This document shows, in pieces, positions 1 through 4,611 of a stretch of DNA of 8,017 bases. Each line of letters opens with the position of its first letter. Position 1 is the stretch's first letter. The translations under genes were made by a program, and so were the position numbers. The notes under the pieces are model-generated. The model was not told the origin of the DNA. It saw only the letters and a list, made by a program, of their open reading frames with translations, and searched no databases. The stretch covers positions 1-8,017 of the forward strand of contig DATJPW010000348.1 in the NCBI GenBank assembly GCA_035506215.1, given 5' to 3'. Source of the stretch: DATJPW01 sp035506215. GTDB lineage: Bacteria > Desulfobacterota > Desulfomonilia > Desulfomonilales > Desulfomonilaceae.

Positions 1-26
1 CATGCCGGCGGCCTGTGTATCACTTC

Positions 27-140
27 TTAAGTTTGAGGTATAGCAATTTTTTCTTCTGAGGGACAATCTTGATGCTTGGACCAAGTTTTACCGCGTACCA
101 ACTTAGGACCTGGGTAGGCCACCGTTGAAGGCATATTCAT
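27..140 (-). CDS. Possible 37-aa small ORF coupled to the PilZ gene
   Basis: This short reading frame starts with an ATG whose A is the last base of the upstream PilZ gene's TGA stop (TGATG overlap), an arrangement typical of translational coupling. The product (MNMPSTVAYPGPKLVRG then a polar tail ending in IPQT) matches no family I know and has no membrane segment or recognisable motif. The same frame is open further upstream inside the PilZ gene, but that part lies antisense in codon phase to a well-supported protein and is probably chance. It could be a real small gene, a decayed remnant, or chance. The overlap is the only positive evidence. Confidence 0.22.
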   Translation of the reverse strand: MNMPSTVAYPGPKLVRGKTWSKHQDCPSEEKIAIPQT

Positions 141-985
141 CAATTTGGTAAAGCCTCTGTCATGGATTCCAGCATATCGCGAAATTGTTCCAAGCTGGGC
201 TCTGAGATATGGGTTATTGCGAACCCTGCCGTGCAATCTATATCAAGGTCGCCGGGCCTGAACCATCGGCATTCGGCCTGCAAGGTAATCGGCTCGAAAA
301 GGCTCAACTCCTCAGGGGCAATCGTAAGGGTCTTGAGATCATCGACTTCAGACGGAATTCCGGTTACTCCGAATCCTTTTTCCGAGATGTCAAGGAGCCA
401 CCCCTTAATCTGTGGTTTTCCCTGCTCATACACTGCCATAGACACGACCGGAAAGCTTCTCTCGTACTTTCGCATCTCGCGCAGGGTCAGCGTTTGGTTG
501 TCGTCGGGACAAAGGATGGCCATTTCTTCTAACGTTATGGCACCAACAGCGAGGAGCTTCCCAAGAACCCTTTGGATACTCCATGAAGACAGCTCATATT
601 TCTCCATCAATTGCGCCTCGGTCATTCCTGAGTGGATATCGTGAACAATGCGCGGCTGACTTATTTGCCTCTTGATCCTGGCTCGCGCATGATGCCCGGG
701 TGGCACCGAAACACCTGCCTTGGCCAGCTCTGAGAAAAGGCTTTCGAGTCCGGTCCATGACAGCTTGTATTTCTCCATGAGGTGCTCATCTGGCATGCCT
801 TCTTTAATATCACCTACAATGTCCTGAGCGTTCAGCCATCTGATCAAGCCGATCGATGACAGTTTTTGGAAAAGGTCTGCAAGCCCTTTGGCCGAAAGGT
901 TATACTTCTTCATGAGGGCAGAATCATCCAGACCCGCCCGAATGTCCTCCAATGTCTGCCTGGCATCTATAGTTGGCTTTGCCAT
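140..985 (-). CDS. Triple-repeat PilZ-domain protein (281 aa), putative c-di-GMP receptor
   Basis: The protein carries three copies of a ~38-residue repeat (about residues 11-48, 56-93 and 113-150), each with DI-x2-G, LM-x-KY and a following LS, then a C-terminal PilZ domain (about 171-275). The PilZ part has both canonical c-di-GMP-binding motifs, R172-x3-R176 and D199-x-S201-x2-G204, so binding is likely. No signal peptide or membrane segment is visible, so it should be cytoplasmic. I chose the ATG at 985 because GAGGG lies 4 bases upstream and because the paralogous protein at 2721 begins at the same distance before its repeat; a TTG at 1021 would add 12 residues without a ribosome site. 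Each repeat looks like a helix-turn-helix (helix, LS turn, second helix), suggesting nucleic-acid or protein binding controlled by PilZ; that is inference. It shares its strand with the upstream IS remnant. Confidence 0.9.
   Translation of the reverse strand: MAKPTIDARQTLEDIRAGLDDSALMKKYNLSAKGLADLFQKLSSIGLIRWLNAQDIVGDIKEGMPDEHLMEKYKLSWTGLESLFSELAKAGVSVPPGHHARARIKRQISQPRIVHDIHSGMTEAQLMEKYELSSWSIQRVLGKLLAVGAITLEEMAILCPDDNQTLTLREMRKYERSFPVVSMAVYEQGKPQIKGWLLDISEKGFGVTGIPSEVDDLKTLTIAPEELSLFEPITLQAECRWFRPGDLDIDCTAGFAITHISEPSLEQFRDMLESMTEALPN
536..955 (-). repeat. Three tandem protein-level repeats in the PilZ gene
   Basis: Three ~38-codon units lie at 842-955, 707-820 and 536-649. They are diverged at DNA level but share D-I, G, L-M, K-Y, L and a C-terminal K/E-L pair. 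Single copies of the same unit occur at 2366-2479 and 2748-2861 on the plus strand. The first spacer between units is only 7 residues and the second about 19, the latter basic (RARIKRQ), so the units probably fold independently. Confidence 0.85.
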
Positions 986-1040
986 TGTACCCTCAACTCT
1001 GGGTAACTCGTCTCTGGCCAATTCACGTAGCTTCCTTTTT

Positions 1041-1053
1041 GAACGCCATTATA
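1041..1053 (-). promoter_or_regulatory. Extended -10 promoter for the PilZ gene
   Basis: On the minus strand the sequence TGCTATAAT (TG at 1056-1055, TATAAT at 1053-1048) is a perfect extended -10 element. Transcription would begin near 1041 and give a ~56-base leader before the ATG at 985. The hexamer 17 bases upstream (TGATTC, 1076-1071) is a poor -35, which extended -10 promoters tolerate. That -35 position falls inside the likely end of the IS remnant. Confidence 0.5.
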
Positions 1054-1105
1054 GCATCCAAAAGTATGACGAATCAGCAAAACTTTTTTGGACCGAGATT
1101 CGGAG

Positions 1106-1137
1106 ACCGCCAGTTTCGCTTACCTCACTGCCAGTTT
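1106..1137. repeat. Short direct repeat at the IS deletion zone
   Basis: ACCGCCAGTTT (1106-1116) and ACTGCCAGTTT (1127-1137) are direct repeats with 10 of 11 bases equal. They lie where OrfA loses its usual C-terminus and where OrfB should be. Short homology of this kind can mediate deletion, although the lost segment cannot be reconstructed from this window. Confidence 0.4.
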
Positions 1138-1383
1138 TTTCAATTCATGCGAAGAGTCGGCAACCGCTCGCTTCAGGCGAGCATTCTCCTGCTCAAGCTC
1201 CTTCAAGCGCCTGGCCTGAGAGACCTTCATCCCTCCATACTCTTTTCTCCAGCGATAGTACGTCTGTTCCATAATCCCCAACTCCCGGCTCACCTGGGCC
1301 ACGCTCTTGCCCCGTGACAGGTGAACCTCCGCCTCACAAAGTATCCTGATTATCTCCTCTACTTTAAAACGATTCCGCTTCAT
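1120..1383 (-). pseudogene. IS3-family transposase OrfA (87 aa), C-terminus altered
   Basis: The product is a typical IS3-type OrfA. Residues 1-50 form the helix-turn-helix that recognises the element's ends (KVEEII-x-ILCEAE, VAQVSRELGI, YYRWRKEYGG). A leucine-zipper-like stretch follows (MKVSQARRLKELEQENARL), which mediates oligomerisation in this family. The start ATG is preceded by AAGGAGGG at good spacing. Up to about residue 75 (RLKRAVAD) it follows the family; afterwards, where relatives usually continue with LTLDKLILKE-like residues, it reads SSHELKKLAVR and stops. In complete elements OrfB follows at once, often reached by -1 frameshifting, and none is found here. OrfA alone has no catalytic residues, so it cannot transpose the element. 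It could still bind ends of related copies elsewhere in the genome; that is inference. Confidence 0.8.
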
Positions 1384-1477
1384 TCTGCCCTCCTTGTTAG
1401 GCCCATGTCCTACCTTACACTAACTCAGAACCTGGACCAGTTTTTGGGGGGCAGGCCAATGGTCTCTTGCACGTAGC

Positions 1478-1762
1478 TCAGTCATTCTGGTGTTCCAAAA
1501 CTTGCTCTTGGCGATCCTGAAGGATTTCCGGAGGGGGCCACAACCGCATACGCTGCCATCTCTTGAATGTGGGCTTTCTGTACCCAGCGGGACCGCCCAA
1601 CACTTCCCTCAGCTCTTCGGAGATTTCATCAGCTGAGATCAACCGTTGGGTCAATTTCCACTGCGGATGCCTCAGTCGTATCAATTCCCACAGAAGCAAC
1701 CGGGACTCCCTGGTTTCCTGCATTAGTTTTTCTCTGTCCTCTTTGAGAGAATTCGTTCCCAT
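1478..1762 (-). CDS. Hypothetical protein (94 aa), Arg/Glu/Leu-rich
   Basis: I do not recognise this gene. It is supported by a good ribosome site (GAGGG, 6 bases before the ATG) and by protein-like composition. There is a long amphipathic helical N-terminus (about residues 6-33, alternating charged and Leu/Trp residues), then a region with LISADEISEELREVLGG and a C-terminal part rich in Arg, Trp and Pro (KRWQRMRLWPPPE). No signal peptide, membrane segment or metal site is visible. Its start lies 34 bases after the stop of a smaller ORF on the same strand (1797-1946), so the two may be co-transcribed. Its stop is about 20 bases from the likely end of the IS remnant, so the original 3' end may have been changed by the insertion. 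The tryptophan- and arginine-rich tail could suit nucleic-acid or protein binding, but no function can be assigned. Confidence 0.55.
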   Translation of the reverse strand: MGTNSLKEDREKLMQETRESRLLLWELIRLRHPQWKLTQRLISADEISEELREVLGGPAGYRKPTFKRWQRMRLWPPPEILQDRQEQVLEHQND

Positions 1763-1796
1763 TGGTATCCCTCGTTTTAGTCTCTCATGACAGAGC

Positions 1797-1946
1797 TTAA
1801 GCCACCCTATCGGCGTGCTTCATCCTCGCTTGTACCGTATCGAGAAGCCTCTCTACCAAAATCGGTTCCTCAACAATTTTCCGCAGGTCACGTAATCCTC
1901 TATGAATAGGTTCCTGTCCAATCTCACATGAGCGGCTTAGGCTCAC
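1797..1946 (-). CDS. Small hypothetical ORF (49 aa), GTG start
   Basis: This minus-strand frame encodes a 49-residue peptide whose second half (RGLRDLRKIVEEPILVERL, then LDTVQARMKHADRVA) has the charged, helical look of real protein. GTG at 1946 is the only standard start after the previous in-frame stop, and AGGTG lies about 8 bases upstream. It precedes the 94-residue gene by 34 bases on the same strand, suggesting a small operon. I recognise no family. It could also be the 3' remnant of a longer gene, because the helical part begins abruptly near residue 15. Confidence 0.4.
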   Translation of the reverse strand: MSLSRSCEIGQEPIHRGLRDLRKIVEEPILVERLLDTVQARMKHADRVA

Positions 1947-1994
1947 AGTTAAGCACCTAATTCTACAAGAGTTGTCTGGAATGGACGGCGTTCA

Positions 1995-2096
1995 ATGAGT
2001 CGAAACAGCTCAAAGTTCGTTTCTCTGGAAGATGCTCCGTTCGAATTACCTTCCACTGGTTCGGTCTATTGTACTAATATTCCTAGGAAATATTAA
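1995..2096 (+). CDS. Possible 33-aa upstream ORF coupled to the zinc-ribbon gene
   Basis: ATG at 1995 opens a 33-codon frame (MSRNSSKFVSLEDAPFELP then a short tail ending IPRKY). It stops in TAATG, so its stop shares one base with the ATG of the next gene at 2096. No strong ribosome site precedes it. The peptide has no recognisable motif. It may be a leader ORF that couples translation, or chance. Confidence 0.25.
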   Translation: MSRNSSKFVSLEDAPFELPSTGSVYCTNIPRKY

Positions 2097-2647
2097 TGAA
2101 GGACGCCCAACCCTCGGTTTTGGCCCAAATCTTGCGTGACACTAAGTTGGATAATAAACCAATTTTGTCGAGGGAGGTACACCTTGAACCGGATCGCAAG
2201 CTGTCCATAGATCATCTAGCATCAGACAATTTGTGGAAATTGGGAACGCAGACCTTTAGTGACAAAACATTATCGTGGCGCAATCTATTTTGCCATACTC
2301 GTAATCGTTGGTTTCGGAAAAAGGGAAGAGAAGCGGTGGCGAAGCGACAGGTTAAGGCTAGCGAGTTCCTCTTGGACATCAGAGCGGGAATGGATGATTC
2401 TGGCCTAATGCACAAGTACTCACTTTCAGCGCATGAAATCCTCAAGGTCATTTCCAAACTTATTTGGGCAGGCTTCATGTCTCCGACCGAGCTGGAGCAA
2501 CGCAGGTCTTTGGCCAAGACTGTTTACATGCCTATATTTAAATGTTCCTCTTGTAATCAAGTGACCTATACGACGCTCGAAAAGTGCCCTCATTGCAACG
2601 CACCGATGAAGAATTTGAACAAGAAAGAGTACGAGTTCATTCTGTAG
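2096..2647 (+). CDS. Repeat plus zinc-ribbon protein (183 aa; core 103 aa)
   Basis: Residues 91-128 are one copy of the repeat found in the PilZ genes of this window (DIRAGMDD, LMHKYSLSA). The C-terminus is a zinc ribbon with C150-x2-C153-x10-C164-x2-C167, preceded by the aromatic/hydrophobic stretch usual for such ribbons. The protein pairs the repeat with a metal-binding module in place of PilZ. The start is uncertain. ATG at 2096 has AGGA 8 bases upstream, and the frame stays open for 80 codons before the conserved part, which is unlikely by chance. GTG at 2336, after GGGAAGAGAAG, gives a 103-residue protein aligned with the starts of both paralogues. The first 80 residues (Arg- and Trp-rich near their end) resemble nothing I know. 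The PilZ gene follows 73 bases later on the same strand, probably in one operon. A role in nucleic-acid or protein binding is inference. Confidence 0.78.
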   Translation: MKDAQPSVLAQILRDTKLDNKPILSREVHLEPDRKLSIDHLASDNLWKLGTQTFSDKTLSWRNLFCHTRNRWFRKKGREAVAKRQVKASEFLLDIRAGMDDSGLMHKYSLSAHEILKVISKLIWAGFMSPTELEQRRSLAKTVYMPIFKCSSCNQVTYTTLEKCPHCNAPMKNLNKKEYEFIL

Positions 2648-2720
2648 CAATCGTTAGTAACTTCTCGCAGTCCCCTTTCTATTACGGGACGCTTGCTCCG
2701 ATACGTGGAGACCTTGTGGA

Positions 2721-3275
2721 ATGAAGCGCACCATTAGGGCAAACTCTATAAATGAAGATATCCGTTCGGGCCTGAGTGAGACCGAGTTGATGGCGAAACA
2801 CAGGCTTACCCTCAAGGGACTCCAAAGGCTTTTCAAGGAGCTGGTCCACGCCAAAATAGTTACACATGAAGACATGTATGAACGATTTGCGTCGTACCGA
2901 CAAAGAATAGACCAACTAAAGCAACGACAAGCTCGGAGGGTAAGCCTATCAGTGAGGCTGCCTGTATATGACGCAAGTTCAGCGAGTTACGGGATACTTA
3001 GAGATATCTCTGAAACGGGGCTTCGGGTCGCAGGGATCGAATATGAGGTCGGCGATGTTACAACATTTCAATTGCCTATAGATTCGTTCATGAATGCGGA
3101 CCCTCTGCTGGTAATTGCCAAATGCCGATGGGTTTCAGAGGAGGGTAAGAAAATTAAGTACTTCGTGGCCGGTTTCGAGTTGCTGGACCTTTCTTCTACA
3201 GATCGGAAGGTCCTCAACGAATTTATTAGTCTCTTGACGCTCAGCGATTCAGGACAATGGAACAGTGTGATCTGA
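2721..3275 (+). CDS. Single-repeat PilZ-domain protein (184 aa), putative c-di-GMP receptor
   Basis: One copy of the ~38-residue repeat (residues 10-47, DIRSGLSE, LMAKHRLT, KGLQRLFKEL) is joined by a charged helix (about 50-70) to a PilZ domain (about 69-172). The c-di-GMP motifs are present: R69-x3-R73 at the domain start and D95-x-S97-x2-G100 on the strand after it. The CRW motif near residue 135 and the VAGFEL strand near 149 match the PilZ domain of the minus-strand gene at 140-985, so the two are paralogues differing mainly in repeat number (one against three). There is no signal peptide or membrane segment. The ATG at 2721 fits the paralogue's start; the ribosome site is modest (TGGAG, 10 bases upstream). 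It follows the zinc-ribbon gene by 73 bases and is probably co-transcribed. A c-di-GMP-controlled adaptor or DNA-binding role is inferred. Confidence 0.9.
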   Translation: MKRTIRANSINEDIRSGLSETELMAKHRLTLKGLQRLFKELVHAKIVTHEDMYERFASYRQRIDQLKQRQARRVSLSVRLPVYDASSASYGILRDISETGLRVAGIEYEVGDVTTFQLPIDSFMNADPLLVIAKCRWVSEEGKKIKYFVAGFELLDLSSTDRKVLNEFISLLTLSDSGQWNSVI

Positions 3276-3277
3276 TC

Positions 3278-3304
3278 CTTAAGTAAGGGCTCTATCCCTT
3301 TAAG
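3278..3304 (+). terminator. Weak hairpin after the PilZ operon
   Basis: CTTA (3278-3281) and AAGGG (3285-3289) pair with CCCTT TAAG (3296-3304), giving a nine-pair stem with a 3-base bulge and a 6-base loop, two bases after the stop codon. It has no T-tract, so it is a poor intrinsic terminator; it might protect the mRNA end or help factor-dependent termination. Confidence 0.3.
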
Positions 3305-3730
3305 CCAAGCATCCCTTTAAATTTCGTCAAAACCTTCTTCCGATTCAGCTTGCTTACTCGGGCTCGCAAATGTGGAAAATTTCAAAACCCAGCGTGACAG
3401 TGGTTGAAACAGGACGAATGCGGGGATCAGAAAGTGCGGCACCTATTGGACGCTCAATCTTCTCGCTGTTGTTGAGGCGAAGCTGGTCATAAGGTGAATG
3501 GAAATAGCAATCCATAACCCCTTTTTATGATCGTAGAGAATTCAATCTCTAAATAATCCGCTTACCGCTACCCATATGGAAAAATCGCGTACGGTGCAAA
3601 CGGCTAAGCGTAGAACGATGTGAGGAAGGGGAGAGGATTCATTCTGAGCGACCTCGGACATCTTAATTCTTGGATCAAAAACCGCCTCCATCGCATCTAC
3701 TCAGATGAAGGGGAGAGTATGGAGGTGCGA

Positions 3731-3760
3731 AGACCGCTGCATAATTGCATCGTCCGGTCT
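3731..3760. promoter_or_regulatory. Inverted repeat upstream of the small winged-helix-like gene
   Basis: AGACCG (3731-3736) and CGGTCT (3755-3760) form perfect 6-base arms around an inner TGCA-TAAT-TGCA palindrome (3738-3749). It ends 27 bases before the ATG at 3788 and overlaps the place where a promoter would lie (TATACA at 3760-3765). It could be an operator for the downstream protein or an RNA hairpin in its leader. Confidence 0.35.
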
Positions 3761-3787
3761 ATACAAAATATTTGAGGAAGGTTGGAT

Positions 3788-4033
3788 ATGCTGCCAGTGT
3801 CAAAAGAAATAATGGAAGTCTTCAAGCTGTATAAGATTGGAAGAAAGGAAGCGTTGTCTTGGCCTTCCTTTGAGTCAAAAACGAGGCGATGGGAAAGAGA
3901 CTTGCAAGATCAATTGAATGAAGGTTTCGATGAGCTGATTAGGATGCAATATATAAGAATTTCAGAGGACAGGTTTTCCATTTTCCTTTTGGACGCCGGT
4001 TACAATTACTTGTATCCTCCACGCACCCGATAG
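3788..4033 (+). CDS. Small winged-helix-like protein (81 aa)
   Basis: I do not recognise a named family. The layout suggests a short winged helix: an N-terminal helix (KEIMEVFKLYKIGRKEAL, about 6-23), a Trp-containing middle helix (about 30-42), a probable recognition helix (EGFDELIRMQYI, 45-56), a beta-hairpin wing (ISEDRFSIF, 58-66) and a closing LLDAGYNYL (67-75). That ending resembles the LT-x2-G-x2-YL ending of many winged-helix regulators. I chose ATG at 3788 because AAGG lies 6 bases upstream within GAGGAAGG; a TTG two codons earlier would be too close to it. The gene stands alone, with about 0.5 kb free on each side. The inverted repeat at 3731-3760 could be its own operator, as expected for a small autoregulating DNA-binding protein; this is inference. 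Confidence 0.6.
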   Translation: MLPVSKEIMEVFKLYKIGRKEALSWPSFESKTRRWERDLQDQLNEGFDELIRMQYIRISEDRFSIFLLDAGYNYLYPPRTR

Positions 4034-4508
4034 AAATTAGAGGGTGAGACAGAGCATTGAAAAAGAAACGGCGAGTCGTGCAATTAGGGGCCACGTGCCT
4101 GGAATATTTTGAATACCACACCATATCTTCCTGCTGAATAAGCCTCCTCGAAGGAACATTATTCTTTTGAATTGGCGGGGGCATCACCAAGGCCAATGGC
4201 TGGGGTCTGAAAAAACTTACCTATCTTGTAAAAAAGCGGGAAAAAGTGCCAAAAGTAAACTAAAAAAATTCCATGAAGCAGGCTCAAGTGATTTTTGACG
4301 TTACCAATATTTTGGATCAGGAAGAGGCTAGATTGAGAGCGAAGCCGGTCATAGATTTGGCGTATGGCAATGTCTGTAGAGGGACTTAAGTGATAAGAAT
4401 GTCCTCTAGATATGAAATGCCTGTGAAAAACCTGGCGGAGTGCGGATGTATAATTTTGCCGCCGCTTGGACCGAAATCGATCTTTTTCCCACAACGCAGC
4501 ACTTTTTC
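4034..4508. other. Gene-free stretch of about 0.5 kb
   Basis: Two minus-strand frames (4159-4494 and 3939-4196) lack ribosome sites and show noncoding composition, though the first has a chance hydrophobic run. Plus-strand frames of 26 codons (TTG, near 4057) and 37 codons (ATG 4399 to TGA 4512) have no good ribosome site. The region includes an A-rich part (4208-4270) and a hairpin at 4377-4408. The rest is unexplained. Confidence 0.55.
4377..4408. repeat. Bulged hairpin in the kinase upstream region
   Basis: TAGAGG plus A (4377-4384, one bulged G) pairs with TCCTCTA (4402-4408). Inside, CTTA (4385-4388) pairs with TAAG (4394-4397) around a 5-base loop. It lies about 100 bases before the proposed kinase promoter, so it could be a distal operator. 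No T-tract follows, so it is not an intrinsic terminator. Confidence 0.25.
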
Positions 4509-4537
4509 TTGACCGGCATTTGTGATGGCCATAGGAT
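4509..4537 (+). promoter_or_regulatory. Sigma70-like promoter for the hybrid kinase
   Basis: TTGACC (4509-4514) and TAGGAT (4532-4537) are separated by exactly 17 bases and match the -35 and -10 consensus at 5 of 6 and 4 of 6 positions. Transcription would start near 4544 and leave a ~64-base leader containing the eight-codon ORF at 4585. Confidence 0.5.
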
Positions 4538-4584
4538 CAGTCGTCTAGGGGACATTGCGGTAATCCCAAGAGAAGGAGTTTACT

Positions 4585-4611
4585 ATGACCGCTGAGGTTA
4601 GATTGATATGA
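4585..4611 (+). promoter_or_regulatory. Eight-codon leader ORF overlapping the kinase start
   Basis: An ideal ribosome site (AGAAGGAG, 6 bases before ATG 4585) drives an eight-codon frame, MTAEVRLI, whose TGA (4609-4611) overlaps the kinase ATG (4608-4610) as ATGA. The kinase itself has only GAGG at 10 bases, so its translation is probably coupled to this leader. Alternatively, the strong site marks the original kinase start and a small indel has separated the two frames. Confidence 0.45.

Larger units (their letters stand above)
1067..1458 (-). mobile_element. IS3-family insertion sequence remnant without OrfB
   Basis: The segment contains an OrfA-type transposase gene bounded by two imperfect inverted ends. 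The right end on the minus strand reads CCCCCCAAAAACTGGTCC followed by AGGTTCTGAG. The left end on the plus strand reads AAAACTTTTTTGGACC followed by GAGATTCGGAG. About 12 of 19 bases of the inner parts match (1087-1105 against 1424-1441), and both outer ends can be placed at a TG. Run-of-C then run-of-A ends of this kind are known in the family. An intact element would be about 1.2-1.5 kb with a ~280-residue OrfB carrying the DDE catalytic domain; only about 0.4 kb is here. It is therefore an internally deleted copy that cannot move alone. No convincing target duplication is visible, and the exact ends are uncertain. Confidence 0.65.
3276..3787. other. Gene-free stretch of about 0.5 kb
   Basis: No reading frame here has convincing composition or a ribosome site; the longest ATG frame, from about 3370, gives some 40 residues of no recognisable kind. 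The stretch begins with a bulged hairpin just after the PilZ stop (3278-3304). It contains a weak 6-base inverted repeat around an EcoRI-like GAATTC (3534-3551) and ends with a better inverted repeat at 3731-3760 ahead of the next gene. I see no tRNA, and the conserved c-di-GMP riboswitch core is not present. Confidence 0.6.

Noticed and set aside
75..92. CTTGGACCAAGTTTT, resembling the IS end in reverse orientation
   Set aside because: About a dozen bases of similarity with no element between it and the OrfA remnant; it lies inside a small ORF and is probably chance.
162..644. Plus-strand frames across 162-644 and 209-532
   Set aside because: They are antisense to the well-supported triple-repeat PilZ gene and show shadow composition (Ser, Arg and Cys rich) with no ribosome site.
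888..1317. Plus-strand frames at 888-1274 and 973-1317
   Set aside because: They run antisense through the PilZ start and the transposase OrfA and have no motif.
2648..2720. GTCCC...GGGAC inverted repeat between the zinc-ribbon and PilZ genes
   Set aside because: Only five pairs with an 11-base loop and no T-tract; not a terminator, and the two genes probably share one transcript.
3585..3605. GTGCAAACGGCTAAGCG, briefly suggestive of a c-di-GMP-I riboswitch core
   Set aside because: The second conserved core and the two-helix layout are missing, and no c-di-GMP gene directly follows.
4159..4494. Minus-strand frame of 111 codons with a hydrophobic run
   Set aside because: TTG start without a ribosome site; the hydrophobic run comes from reading A-rich DNA as Phe codons; no family resemblance.
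4399..4512. Plus-strand 37-codon ORF
   Set aside because: Weak ribosome site, no recognisable peptide, and it runs into the proposed kinase promoter.
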